From Sipunculus nudus (taxonomy: Eukaryota; Annelida; Sipuncula; Golfingiida; Sipunculidae), in contig CM049319.1 in the NCBI GenBank assembly GCA_026874595.1, positions 5,608,601 through 5,672,600 on the forward strand: a DNA stretch of 64,000 nt, given 5' to 3'. The notes beneath the pieces were generated by a model. It was not told where the DNA came from, did no database searches, and saw only the letters and a list, made by a program, of their open reading frames with translations. The position numbers and the translations under genes were made by a program. This document shows positions 22,800 through 35,581 of the stretch, in pieces (within the stretch, counting starts at the first letter, position 1; each line of letters begins with the position of its first letter).

Positions 22800-23070
22800 A
22801 TCACAGGGGTGGATCCAGGATTTTAGAAGGGGGGGGTCCGAGAAAGGGGGTCCAGGCATCCTATTTTTGTGTGAAACCCTTAAAAAATTGCATTTGATGA
22901 AGGGGGGGGGGGGGGCTGGAGAAGCTGTTGCGATTTTGCATCAGCTGATCCACTGAAGCCTCTGAACAACTGATGCCCCCGAGTGGATCCCTCCCTATGG
23001 TTTGAGCACCTTTCCGGGTCTTCGGTCATCATTCTGGTGTCCACCAGTAAGGACGCACAAGGACACTCGC
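22800..23070. repeat. G-run-rich repeat with ggatcc ends
   Basis: 'caggggtggatccagga' opens and 'gagtggatccctccct' closes a segment holding poly-G runs (about 22829 and 22903-22916). The paired copy is at 58598-58930. The minus-strand proline-rich frame 22880-23155 is an artefact of the G run. Confidence 0.55.
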
Positions 23071-23079
23071 CATGGAACA

Positions 23080-24005
23080 AAGTAACTTTCACAAGTGACG
23101 GTAACATATTTAGTGTAGCAATAATAAAGATCATGTTACACTTATTGACATACACATTGAGTGAGAATGCATTGTAAACGGCTGGAACTGAATTGCGGCA
23201 CCTTTAAAGTCGTTTAAAATGTCGTAAGAAATCACCAAAGTTATTTGCCCAGGCAAGGTGTATAGAACTTTGATTTTTTAATGTCTTATGAGGTACACCA
23301 AAAATAAATAAGTTTTTTTTAAAAAGAAACTTGGCCTGGATAAATTTAGCTCGTTTATTAATTTTCCATTGCATTATAATGCAGTATGTGGAAGCGTATT
23401 GAGATACGTATTGTGATATTTTCATTGTATATATTAACAGGAAATAATATATTTATGTCATATACATACAAATATATATTATAAACACTATTAACTAAAT
23501 ATATTCATTATGATAACACCAAAAGTTATTTTAGATTAATTTATTCCACACAGCAATCCGGCCATATTTTTTTGTAAATTAATAAAATCTTGTTAAAGTT
23601 TAATAAAATTTTTAACAGTCTTGAATCTCCAGGTTCCCGCAACAAAAACGCTTGCACTCTTGCACTCTTGCAGAGATCAAACCTAGATTTATAGATGCAT
23701 TAAGATAACTAGTGAATAAAAGTTCATATTGCCCGAAAAGTCATGTAGTCTTTTTTTAGGTGAATGTCGCGATGGGTGCAACGTATGTTTTTCCGTATTT
23801 ATGATTTTTCATTGAAGTTGGACACTTGCAGTGACCCTGTATAACACTTGTTATTATCATATGGAATATATTGAATGTATTTTATAAATAGTTATAACAT
23901 ATATAAGATGTTTCTCTTCATTTAAGAGACATATTACTTTTCATTTCTACATTGCTGTCAATTCTGCTTTAATGGTTCTCGGCACTCTTATGCAAAAAAA
24001 AAATG
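23080..24005. other. 3' flank of the type I pseudogene
   Basis: 'acattgagtgagaatgca' and 'gtaaacggctggaactgaat' match 59.65-59.70 kb, and 23.39-24.0 kb matches 59.94-60.68 kb. This confirms that units 2 and 4 share the region 3' of the type I gene. No independent gene. Confidence 0.6.
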
Positions 24006-24008
24006 GTT

Positions 24009-24415
24009 TTAGCATGCTTTCTCACAAATGAAACTAAATTTCGCTCCTCAGTGTACATCATTCTATCTAAAAGAAAACTGTTTGTACAGTGAAAAGCAGT
24101 GGCCGTTACCTCTCCAATAATCAGGCTGACCACGATCCCAGTTCGTAAAACATAACTTGCTGTGATCAGCCACCCATTGCCACACTCCCCCAGAAGATAT
24201 GTCGTTCCCTCCTGTCCAGAAATCCCGGTTTTAGCGTCGTTTGATGATTCTTACCAGTTGGTCGTTTTCACCTTTGCTGACCAGGTTCCCGCCCTGTTTG
24301 TGGCAGTAATTCTTCGCCTTCTTCCACTTGTATGGAGTTAACACGAATATGTAGCATGACGGTTTCAGGGAAAGCGTCCATATGCGTTGGCCATAGGCGT
24401 AGGTGTCGGTGAAAC
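24009..24415 (-). pseudogene. Type I C-type lectin pseudogene, unit 2
   Basis: The minus strand carries a nearly full CTLD exon: KPSCYIFVLTPYKW, a 9-nt in-frame deletion at the IDN position, FWTGGNDISS, QPD, and a terminal FICEKAC. Three in-frame stops break it: 24231-24233 (Tyr to TAA), 24063-24065 (the Trp of WND to TAG) and 24048-24050 (a core Cys to TGA). Beyond 24415 the sequence jumps to what lies at 9301 in unit 1, so a deletion of about 2.9 kb has removed the exon's acceptor, the signal exon, the first exon and the promoter. Dead on every criterion. Confidence 0.9.
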
Positions 24416-24637
24416 GGGTGAACTACTGAAAACTTATTTAAATTCCTTATTACATCTCGAGATATTCTGTCAATATATTCTGATATTTAACTGAACACCT
24501 GTTATCTTTACGTGGGCTGCTTTGACAACGACATCTTGATAGGGAAGTATTGACTGTACTAAAAAAGGGGTGTTACTTGTGGTTTCTTGCTTACAGCACA
24601 ATGACAAATTGATATACGCACGTACACATGTATTAAC

Positions 24638-24640
<3 letters not shown>

Positions 24641-24682
<42 letters not shown>
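24641..24682. repeat. (TA)n microsatellite
   Basis: TA run immediately left of foldback element N; the TA-rich stretch is also next to the N copy at 9.52 kb. Confidence 0.9.
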
Positions 24683-24686
<4 letters not shown>

Positions 24687-24691
24687 TATCC

Positions 24692-25693
24692 ATCAAGCGA
24701 CACAACTATTTTAGCGACAAAAATGACCGAGTGGGTCATTTACGCACCCATTACATTTTTCAAAGAAATAGCGTATGTTAACTGTTATCTTTGTGATGAT
24801 CTTGCTTATGCTTCTTTCTTACTTTGACACAATTGTGTAAGAACACATAAATTTTTTTCGACTATCAATAGTAGGGCTTGCTCGAATGAATTAATTATTT
24901 CAATTTGTTAGTTTTATATAACCACCAACATACCTATGATCAAGAAATAGCATAGTCTCATTTTAAAGGGAATTATATATTCCACCTATAGGATTTAGGT
25001 AAATGTGCACAACGTCTAATAAACATTGTCAACATATATCTGGAAGCATAAAGTTTGCCAAAAGTTTGATTGTCTGTTGTGGTAGCTCAGCTGTCTAACC
25101 GCATGAACTCAAGGATATATCGGAACCTTCTGGATATTCTGTTTTTAGTTTCTGTGAAGACTGATCATCCATCTGTTGTAAGCCAAAAGGATTTTGTGGT
25201 TCGTGGTGATTTTTTAATAACCATGCAACAATTCAAACTTTATAAATAATTGCTTAGATCTAAGTATAATCAACTGATTTCTATGCCTGTATTTGGTTCC
25301 TATGCTGATTGTCATTCTAGTGTAATCAAGTCTATTGTCGCTGGTGTGACAGACATTAAAAACGCTGACTGAATGTTGTCACACCGTACCTATTGGTTTG
25401 CACAGATTATTCCTGATAATGACTGAATATCTTTTTTTTTAGACTTCTGAAGCAGAAAAATCTGCTAAGCCCATTTTTCTTAGTCATTGTTACAATAAAT
25501 CTTTGCAAAATGTGGATAATACATTCAAAATTCAGCAGAGTCTTTAATGTTAGCGAAAACTCATAACATTCCTGGGGTCACAAATGACCCCATATTAATT
25601 TTCAGAATTTTTTCCACATCAACAGCCCTATCCCTGTAAAGAAATTGTGAAAACATGGATGGGGTCATAAATAACCCCACTTGGTGGCTTGAA
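24692..25693. mobile_element. Foldback element N, unit 2 copy
   Basis: The left end ATCAAGCGACACAAC and the right end CTTGGTGGCTTGAAT are inverted relative to each other, with internal 'aaatgacccca' palindromes. It is about 280 bp shorter than the 9544-10825 copy through internal deletions. Confidence 0.55.
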
Positions 25694-26214
25694 TGTTCAA
25701 TACGCATAAATCATATTAATATAAGCTGTATTTGTCTAATACATTCAGTAACCTTAGTATTTACTATTATTGTCACATGTTAGAGGATACAGTATATTCA
25801 TCTTCATTTACATGCATATCTCTAGACTAATGTACTATTATTTCCTGTAATATTAGCATAATAATCACCAGTGTAGAGACCAATGTATTTGTCTGAAATG
25901 AATACATTCATTCATATGTTGAAATAATAATACATTATAAAATATGTTTTTTTTTTTACTTTTGCAATTCATATTTTACTCCTTGTTCTTTTATCATTAA
26001 ATTTATGATTTCCGCACTCGGATCGACGGTTTTAAGAGACGTTAGTTATATATTTTATTGACTTAAGATATAAAGAATACCTACGTAAAATTACCATTAA
26101 CTGATAGATAATCACAATACATGAAAGATACAGAGCATTGATTTTTTTTTAACGGAACTGAATATGTTTATCTTATATATTTTACAAGCCCATCCTTTCA
26201 ATCATGCTTACATG

Positions 26215-27350
26215 AGATACGAGGGCAACCTGGGATCCATTATTTTATTTGATTGAGCTGTTCTCGCTAAGACACTAAAGAACACCTCTCAACAGAAAAG
26301 ACAGGGTTTATGTGGGTTTATGTGGGATAGGTTTATGTGGTTTATTTTCAGTGGCCGATACCTCCGTTGGTATATGTCTGAAGTGATTCCTCTAGGTTAA
26401 ATCATTATCATGTGAACCTCCTTGATATAAAGGCGTCGGGCAGCGTATACACCCTTCACTGAATAAATGTCATGCTTATCAGCACCGTCATAAACACGAA
26501 TATATTTGCAGACCACGCAAAGGGTAACCGTTCATTACCGCCAGCATCAAAATATGAAGGAGGTTATGTAATCAGAGCTGTTTGATCACACTATAGCACT
26601 ATAGCACTAGAGTGATTTGACAGCAAGATAAACAAAAACATATTTTAGAAAATTTCCATCAGCTGAAGCATTAAAGATCTGAGGAATATTTCTTTGAAAT
26701 GTGTTATTTTACAACCACACCATAAGACTGGCAAAACGAAATATATATACAAATCTACAATCTTTAAAAAATGTAATGGAATTGTACATGGGTCATTTTT
26801 GTACCTTTTACAAACATAACGCATATAAGGGAGGTAAGTACACATGCCAAAAGGCAAGGCAATGCTTCCATATATTGTATTTCATGTTCTCTAACCGTCG
26901 GTCGATGTCTGACGTGAACTCCATTAAGTTGACTCATTATCTACCCAAAAGGTGTTACATAGGAACAGCGAGAAGGCCCCTATGCCATGTTTTAAGCATC
27001 ATCAAGAAATACGGATATATTTGCCGCACATGCATCGGGGAACCGTATGTTACATCAAACAACAAAATAGATAAATATTTATCTAATCAACTCTATCTTG
27101 TCTGTTTGTATGTCAGCCAAAATGATAGCTGAAGGAATAAATCATAAAGCGATTTTGCAGAAGGGAATGCTTGGGCCTTGAAAGAAATGCGATCTTTTGG
27201 ATTATAGTATTTAAATGCTGATTAGGATCGGCACCGTTTTGCTGATGATGTATGAAATTTACTGCTATCGATTCATATTTCATGTTGAATTTTATTTTGG
27301 TTATGCTAGCAGTCCCAAAGACAGATTTGACTGAATCATTATGTATCCAG
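26215..27350. repeat. Two X modules of repeat M, unit 2
   Basis: Module one (26.28-26.6 kb) and module two (26.83-27.2 kb) both carry an 'acgg/acgaatatatttg' landmark, and module one adds 'gaaggaggttatgtaatc'. The whole block matches 42.88-44.03 kb. The plus frame 26701-27132 (143 codons) is interrupted in the duplicate, so it is not called a gene. Confidence 0.55.
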
Positions 27351-27359
27351 CAGCAGCAC

Positions 27360-28335
27360 TTTGTTTAAACATCATAATCTTTCAAGCATAAGTATTCTTC
27401 ATCGCATAAAACTAAACCAGGTTCCATTGAATTAACTTACTTTATTGATTATTCAAAAAGTTAGTATATTATGTTTGTGACAGTGAGCGACCCAGAGAGA
27501 GAGAGGGGGGGGGGGGGGAGGGAGAAGAAAATATATTTAACTTCGTCTTGGTATGGTGCCATCGGCTTGTAGCAGTGAAGCAGGAGTGTCAATAAATAAA
27601 GAGTTTGTTACACTACGTGGGAGCTGATCCTTGAATTCCGTAATACTTGATAACTTGTAAATACTTCCACAGGAAGCTATTGAAGGTTTTATAAACATGG
27701 TGACACTCACAATCATACCATAGAACTTTACTTTATTTAGGCTTTAAATCTAGTGGCCTTGAACTTTGTGATACATGATAATTTGTAAATACTTCCACGA
27801 TTGCCGATTACTATAGTGTCAATATAGTTGTGCTTATTTACATGACTAGGGCATGAGTAACACTGGCATGAGTAGTATAGTAATAGTATATTACATGTTC
27901 AGCGTGAGCAAGTTCATCCCCAAGTTGATGGTGTATTTAGCTTACAAGCTATTACTGTTTGTAAGCTCAAGACGTGATCTCAACGTGGTGGTATCTGTGG
28001 CGGGAATGTGCAGTAATGCGGAAGGGAAAATGTAAAAAAAAATCTCCTGAACAAAATAAACAACCTAAACTAAGAACCCTTCACGGGAAGACCAACACGG
28101 CTATGTATGTATGTATGTATGTATATACTCATATATATACATATACATCTTTGTGGGTATGCACATTGTTTGACATGTTTACAGTTTACTATTCCATTTT
28201 GTCCAGACGAAATTGTACATGTAAAAATGTACTTTAAAACCAGTCTTGAAAATAACCTTAACCGAAGTGTTTATGTATATGTCATCCACGGTGACACATT
28301 GTAAGAGCAATCTTGGAACGATTTAATGTGTGTTA
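27360..28335. other. Unit 2-specific spacer; simple repeats only
   Basis: Contains a GA/poly-G run (27494-27522) and a (TATG)n run (about 28103-28122). No gene seen. Confidence 0.5.
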
Positions 28336-28339
28336 CTTA

Positions 28340-28873
28340 TAAACTGAGTTGGTATGAACAAGGTAAAATATACAAGTCAACAGACAAGGCAGTGCGAAAA
28401 CACTCTTCCTTGGAAATTTTCCATGTGCCAAGTATCATCGAGAAATACGGATATTTGTCGCTCACATGAAGGGCTTCGTTCATTGCCTCGATCATAATTA
28501 TTTGAAGGAGGTTATGTTGTAACCGACGTTTTGCCATTTGAAACCATGAAACCATGGCTCTTAAATTAAATAGGAAAGACATTTTGCAGACGGGTGACCA
28601 TGGGCCCCAAAGAACAATTACAATTTTGAGAATGACCGATTTCAAGTAAATATTATTTCAAATAGATAAAACCAATTTCAACTGTCATAACCATAACGGT
28701 GTATAACCAATCACGGTTACCTCGTGTGTTCACGTTTAAATGTAGACAAAATATCTGGGAGTGATTCATAAAATGACATCATATAGACAAACCGTCCTTC
28801 GTTAATGCGTCTACACGTTTTCTAATAATTTTAAAAGAAAAATCAAAAGAAAAATCAAAAGAAAATATTAAAT

Positions 28874-28923
<50 letters not shown>

Positions 28924-29365
28924 AAGTTGGTTCCAGTGCATGCAGTATAGTGCTCGATACAGCCATGGATCTGGAACAATTAGATAAAGGAGCTGATCTG
29001 GTAGAATTTGGGGCGAGATTTAAATCAGAGCCATTCATTGGAGGAGGTATGCGATCTCTTTGTGTAGTCAGTTTATATATGTGTTTGGGCATGTGTACAA
29101 CAAAAAGCATGTTATATGTTGGAACGCACGTAATGAGGAAGTTTTGTTTGACACCCCGAGGTGACAGGTGACTTGGATATACCAAACATTTGAAACCAAA
29201 GCAGTTCAAGTGTAATTCAAACCGGTCAAGGAAACTATCAAATGCCAACATAAATACTGTTAAGTGCATGAAATTCAAGACCGGGCCAAGTGTGAATGCA
29301 CACCTACTCTGTTTAATTTATGATTGATAGTGTACAGGCCAACAGTAAAATTGCCTCCATGTTTC
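28340..29365. repeat. Dispersed repeat M copy, most complete
   Basis: X part 28.34-28.65 kb, a middle part shared with 2.18-2.30 kb ('agataaaaccaatttcaact'), a (TA)n insert at 28879-28920, and the Y part 28.92-29.34 kb. The minus-strand frame 28922-29278 is the longest member of the conserved-frame set. Confidence 0.65.
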
Positions 29366-29428
29366 ACACATATTTTAAAATATGCCCCTATTATTGGGCA
29401 CACGCAAACATGCATTTTTATCTCTCCC

Positions 29429-29430
<2 letters not shown>

Positions 29431-29514
<84 letters not shown>

Positions 29515-29519
29515 TATAT
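29431..29519. repeat. (TA)n microsatellite
   Basis: Long TA run with one 'catg' interruption; open frames across it encode Ile-Tyr repeats and are artefacts. Confidence 0.95.
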
Positions 29520-29524
29520 AGTCA

Positions 29525-30546
29525 AGCCCGCTTATTGTCATGTCGGTGGTGCATGCATAAATTATGATAATAAGCAGGATGTGACATTATGCGAGCTTCA
29601 ACATCGATGTTGATTTGAGTCATAGAAGAAGCCTTATGTCTCAAATGTTATTAAATAATGTGTCAACAAAAAGGATACATGAAGGTTTATGAATATTTTT
29701 ATTGCACAACAGGATTTCAAATTACGTTTATGCGCACCTGACAATTTATTTCCTGTAAGATTTTTGCCGCATGCCGCAATAACTGACAAAAATCCGACTT
29801 GCCAACAGTAAGAGACGTAGTGTCTGGATCATGAGGTCAAATGTCTGGAAATATGCGGTACAGTTATAACGTTATGCGTTGTCAAACTATTTTACTATAG
29901 TTTTTATTTTCCGGATTTCTTATTAATGAATCAAACTTCCATAATCGTATTTATGATAGCAGTGTTGGGGGAGCGGGCATTGTCATGCCATTGTCAACTT
30001 TCTAAAGTTTCGCCACGATTGAGGTTTTTGACCGGGTATCTCCTCCGCGCTCACAAAATCTCCAGCTTTTCGTGGACCCTTGAAGGGGATATCCAGTCGT
30101 AAGCAACGTTTAGACCTCGTGCTTTATATATTCTCGGCGAAACGTCACCGAGGTGTAATCCACGGAATTGCAAAGGCCAGGAGTTCATTGTATGACATGT
30201 GATCGCAAACATTGCCCTTGCTAACGTACGAAGAAACGCAATGAAGCGGAATACCGTGGTTTCTTAAGATGTTAATTAGCTAAGTGACGTGGAGTGACCT
30301 GCATGCATCACTACACTTGCCTGCCGCACACAGGTGGGAGATGTGATCCTTCGATACGCCTGACCGATTACAGGCTCTTTGCCTTGTTGATCTCCGTGTC
30401 GGCGTCTGATGTGATATTAACTGCAAACTGGTATCACTGCCAAGTTTGCCAAGGATGACAATAAACGGGATTATGACAATATTCCATGACATTAAACGGT
30501 CAGATTTACCATTTCTATTAACCGATATGACACAAAGTTGGATCGA

Positions 30547-30602
<56 letters not shown>

Positions 30603-32085
30603 AATTAGTGGGCTTGAAATGTATAACAATAAGATTTGGGCAGTTGAACCTTGGAACGGACAGTGTGTTAATGAAGGGGTTCATCATTTAAAAGCTTGCC
30701 TTGCATATCGCTTATGCCGCTTATATTTGTTTATGAAAACTTGGAAATAGTATACATATAAAGAGACGTGGGTATATAAAAGTATGTCATGCATTGGGCT
30801 CTCGCTATCATTATGCCGTAATATAACATTACGATAACCCGTGAAGACTTAATATTATGTTTGTCCGATCTGTTCGGAAAGTTGAAGCAAGCTCGGAAGT
30901 CTTTACTGTTATAATTTATGAAAAAAACTGAAAACACACCCTCTTTTTGCGATTGTAACTCATTATGTCTTACATTGTAACTGAAAGATCATAAACACAC
31001 ACACACATACGAAAAAAACACAAAAAAAACATAATAAAAAAGTGTAATGTTACTATATTCATTAAAAAACTAAAGCACTTTAACACACGCTCTGGCACCT
31101 TCGTACATTCACAGACAACTTGGTTGTGCGTTTCGTTACATGACATTGCACTACGGAGCATTGCCTAGGGATGCATGTCGATTTCATGTGTGTGTGGGGG
31201 GGGGGGGGGGGGGGTCGGAGACAATAATCCATGTGACGTCATGCGAATCGAGAGGCTTGTTTCATTTTTGGACGTTGCGTCACTGAGTACTTTGGGTGCT
31301 GGGCTGATATAACCCGCTCTTGTCCCACATGCAGTGCATGTCCTTTGTTATAACTGTACGTCAAAATCTGCTTGCATCACAGGGTCATGCAAAAGTGACC
31401 ATGCAAGCCAGGTTGCATGTGACTTTTTTTAAGATAGGGCAAATATCTAGTTTATTCTAATTAGCATATCAACTTCTCCTTCCTCGATCCCGAGCAAACA
31501 ACAATATTCAAGTTTGACATGCCGAGACAGAACGTACGCGGCGCGTGACAAAAAAAAGTGACACGTGTGACCTTCGACCTGAGGGCGTGGCATATGGGAC
31601 AAATCTTTTACAGCCCAATGAAATGGCATGCAAACCGTGAGGTATGCGAGGCTTGTTTCATCATGATACGCCAGGGGAGCCGCAGCGGTGCCATGTTTGA
31701 CAAAAACCAAGCATAACAAGTATAACGATTACTACTATCAAAAAGAGTGCGAGTCGCTAGGCCCACCGACATTGATATACACCTTTAGTGACGTTTTGTA
31801 TCACTAACGCCTGAAGCATCTGTATAAGGGTGACTAGACTGGGTGGCCGGTTATTACATTTTAAACATATTATCCTCTCATTACTGGATTGGCTCCTTTT
31901 GGCTGATTTTATGGTTGTCTCAGATTCAATATGTCTAAAAAAGGCCACTCAGTTAAAAGTGAAGATACAGGACATGAAAGTTTGAACAAGTAGGATTAGG
32001 GCCATACACATGCAAAGGTATATTAATGTAGCACAAAAACAATGGCATTAAAAGAAATAAAAAAAAAAAAAAAAAAGCTGCCGTT
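29525..32085. other. Unit 2-specific region, no gene identified
   Basis: No counterpart was found in units 1 or 3 except 30.60-30.73 kb, which matches 38.09-38.22 kb. 29.99-30.45 kb is visibly less AT-rich than its surroundings and its minus strand is open from 30687 to 30280 with no recognised motif. Also present are (TA)n at 30550-30599, poly-G at 31197-31214, two loosely similar 'aggcttgtttcat' segments near 31250 and 31650, and poly-A at 32059-32077. Confidence 0.5.
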
Positions 32086-32149
32086 AAAAAAAGCAGCTCT
32101 TCTTATCACGTTGATGTTGCTTGAATGTATCTAAACCAATTTCGTTTAC

Positions 32150-32321
32150 AGTGGCGTGTGATTCGCTGCACGCATTTTTGATGTATTTCACGTGATACTC
32201 CCACTGATTGTGAGTGACAGCTACTTATCTGAGGGAAATATAATCATGGCTTAGGTCTTTTGATAACACAGCTGCCAACAAAAAGTGGATTGTGTCGACA
32301 CTTCAACAACCAAGCACGCAG
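32150..32321 (+). promoter_or_regulatory. Type II lectin promoter and non-coding exon, unit 2
   Basis: Contains TTCACGTGATACTCCC, a palindromic CACGTG core, then 'gacagctacttatctgaggg' and a TATA-like AAATATAAT (32236-32244). The exon ends at 32321 with CACGCAG|GTATTG. Alignment with units 1 and 3 supports the assignment. Confidence 0.5.
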
Positions 32322-32404
32322 GTATTGGTGGTACTTCGTTTTTATTACTTCGACCCGGAATGCTAAATACGCAAATGACTTAATATAAAAGAGATATTAA
32401 AAAG

Positions 32405-32439
<35 letters not shown>

Positions 32440-32650
32440 TAATAACAGAAGCAGTAGAAGTGTAAAAAAACTGTTGCTTTACTTTTTTCAATAGTTTTCC
32501 CAGACAAAACGTTGCAAAAAGTACACTCTCGTAATTTGTTAAAAACAGGAAACATTCCTATGATATACCTTAATCGACATATGTTGATACATTTTCCTGC
32601 TTTGAAAGGGCTTTATTAATTTTAATTTCAGAAAATTCTGGCAGTGGAAA

Positions 32651-33480
32651 ATGATACCTTATGCATGTGCGATTTTGGTTTCCACAGTGCTGGCAACAGG
32701 TCATATATGTTTTATCTATCTATTATCCCTAGGTTCAAATGAATACAATTTTGTATTTAAAGATACCAATGATAGTATAGGTGAGGCATACTGTTCTTCA
32801 GCAGTTCAACGCCTATAGTGAAGAGCTAGTTTAGATACTGAGTACTTTTGATGTTAACATTTGCAGCTCATAGAAATCAATCAAGTTGATACACCACTGC
32901 GACAGTGTGTTTCCGATGTATTAAATAATAAGAAAATGAGACAGAGTGTGTAATAATTTAGATGGATATTGTAAATGAATGGTGTCAAAACCAAAAAGGT
33001 TGTGTGTTAGAGAGAAGTTTCTAACAATGAGGTTGTTTTGCTCCACTATTCAGCTCTTGGTAGCACAACAAGGTATTCTCACTTTTACCGTCATGGGCAA
33101 ATACATATTGTGATGAGGCCGTCCTGCTACATGTTTGTCCAAGCGGATTACTTCTGGCTGCAGGCGAAGGACTACTGTCAGAAAACTGGAGGAAGGTTGG
33201 TCAGTATCGAGACAAAGGGTGAGAACGACTATCTACTTAGAATCATAAGGCGACATCCAAAACGCTTCTTCTGGACAGGAGGCAATGACATATCATCTGA
33301 GGGAGACTGGCGCTGGCTGGCTGGACATAAAAAATATCTTTTGAAGATTGGAGTTCAGGGCAACCGGACAATTATCGCAGTAACGAACATTGTCTTGAAT
33401 TATCCAAATTCTACGGATTTCAGTGGAACGACGCCCCTTGTGGTGCAAGGAAGGCATTTATTTGTGAGAAGTCTTGCTAA
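32651..33480 (+). pseudogene. Type II C-type lectin gene with a single-base frameshift
   Basis: The leader exon coding part 32651-32699 gives MIPYACAILVSTVLAT and ends ACAG|GTCATA. Exon 2 is 33054-33480 after CACTATTCAG. Translation is normal through WTGGNDISSEGDWRWLAGH. Then one base is missing next to the A run at 33329-33334 compared with the 18 and 52 kb copies. In the shifted frame everything downstream is still open and conserved: QPDNYRS, EHC, WNDAPC and a terminal CEKSC followed by TAA at 33478. The break is therefore very recent, or a sequencing or assembly error in a homopolymer. The AATAAA present 30 bp after the stop in the other copies is not kept. Protein is about 20-25% diverged from the other type II copies by eye. 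Confidence 0.8.
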
Positions 33481-33839
33481 TAATTACACTGGCAAACAAC
33501 TATCCATAAAAACGAAAAGAGCTTATTTTTAAATGATGTATGGTAATACAATTAATATTTTCAATGAAATTCTATGCTTGTATTTTTTTTTATTTGTTGT
33601 TTTGTATGTTTATTGAAGCAGTAGCTTTTCACAGCATTTTTTCGAATCGAGAAATACAACATATTTTAATGACGGATAGGATCAGTCAAAATCATTATCA
33701 GACGATGTACTATCTGTGGATTCTAAAAATTCCTGTTTCTTGTCATTTTTCTACATTAATATCCAATTTGAGACGTCCACATTTTTAGATAGAAAATAAT
33801 GGTCAAGCCCACAGATGTAAATAGTACAACAGCATTTCA

Positions 33840-34925
33840 TCATTTCTGATCAAACGGGCGTGATTTGACGAGACTAGGCTGAGCTTATAAAATGCCACAA
33901 AATGCAGAAACCAGATCTCTCCAGCACTAAACGTGACAGAGTTATGAGCAGGTTCGTGAAATCTTCTTGTTTGACTGAGATATATGACGGACTTGTATTC
34001 TAGTCACTGATTAACAGAATGTTTTGAAAAGCAGTAATCTTGACTTGTTTAGCTAACAAATTGACCTCGTTAATGGCTTATCTGTTAAATCTTGCACATT
34101 CTCGTACGACAGCAGATGTCCTGATTTATTCAGCTTGCAGCTATGTCACTGATAGCTCGTGATATACTATCTAACGCAGAAATTTAGACCTCCCGATACA
34201 TTCTTGTTTGATGCCACTGCTGACAAGAGTTGACGAGTATGACAACATTGTCTATTCAAACATATATTAAATACTACCCATTTCGGAAAACTAGATCTCT
34301 CAAGGCTGAATAGTGACCGAGTTATAGCCATTTTTGCCAACTTTTGTATATTCTCTTTTGACGCTAATTTTGCCAAGATTTGATATAAGTGTGTCAACGA
34401 AAACTTGTCATTACTATCCTATGCAGAAAACTAGACCTCTGTAGCATCAAACGTTAAGGAAATAGAAAAATGACGCTCCATATTTAGAATTGCAATAATT
34501 TTACCCTAAATACTAATCAAGGCTACTGCAAAATAAGACCCCTGATCCTCAGAAAGATGTGATATTGTTTATAGTTATTGAGGTATCGAAGGAAGACAAT
34601 TTACCTTAATTTGCATGGCGTCTTGTGGACATAGCCGCATAGAACACAACATAACCCTACCTTATGCCATATCAAAAAGAGTGGCCTATTTGAAGACACT
34701 GCTATCAGGCATGTCTGAGATCGCACAAAAATGACATTTCTTTCTTTTAAAGCTGCCGCGGTCCCTGAAGGTGACGATAACAATTGGGTTCTTTTCTTGG
34801 CCATGCTTGGAATTTTGCCTAAGTTTGAATACTTCGCCTTCTGTCATGTCCTAGAAGATTTGACAAACAAACAGACACGATGATAGTACTATAGTAGCCA
34901 GCCGGAAGCTGGCGAGTAAAACAAA
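33840..34925. repeat. Irregular tandem array P, unit 2, with hairpin tail
   Basis: 'gcagaaa.tagac/atctct' landmarks occur near 33903, 34175, 34263 and 34422. The end reads ACAGACACGATGATAGTACTATAGTA and then the hairpin GCCAGC-CGGAA-GCTGGC (34897-34913), followed by GAGTAAAAC. Confidence 0.6.
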
Positions 34926-35532
34926 TATAAAAGCGAATTTAGCATCTGCACATTGTTTTCTCTCGGTACCGTCTTTTATTAGAAACATCAACAGTTGACC
35001 CATTCAATTACTACCATGGAGTTGTCTTGGTAATTCTGTAGACTTTTAGTGTGCATTTGGTACATATATTTTAACAGAAAAATGGAACAAGGTGAAGTGT
35101 CTTATGCTAATAAATATCCAGTAAAACCTGGTTATGTTTGAGACCACGTGGGTAATGTGCCCCATGTGTGGATGAGTTTGCAGTTTTCGAAGTCACAACA
35201 AAGTTACTTATATGTCATTCATCCACGTGACTAGTAATTAATATGGGACAACTCAAGCAGTCACACACAACTTTATGAAAATACATAAATGCAAGTAAAC
35301 ATATTATTCTACCTAAGCCGATAGATCCCTCACGTCGGCTGCAATTGCTCCTTGTAGCATAATTTGTTGGGGAAGCTGCAGCTGTCGATCATTATATCTT
35401 TAATTTGATTATTGTCAATTAACGTTTCGTAAGAAAGATTGAAACTCTAACCCACTGAAAATAAAACTATTATACTAGATAAGAAATATGCGTCATAACA
35501 AAATCATAAGACCTGATATGTATAAATATAAT

Positions 35533-35536
<4 letters not shown>

Positions 35537-35578
<42 letters not shown>
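35537..35578. repeat. (GA)n microsatellite
   Basis: Perfect GA run in the 3' flank of the type II gene; the equivalent purine tract in units 1 and 3 is 'aaagaaagagaaag'. Confidence 0.95.

Positions 35579-35581
<3 letters not shown>

Noticed and set aside
22880-23155. Proline-rich minus frame, and a similar one at 58686-58919
   Set aside because: Produced by poly-G runs in a dispersed repeat.
26701-27132. 143-codon plus frame with several Cys/His residues
   Set aside because: The duplicate at 43386-43640 is broken and other copies of the X module show no shared frame; treated as repeat.
29275-29541. Ile-Tyr repeat frames here and at 24470, 30280, 37443, 54637
   Set aside because: Translated TA microsatellites.
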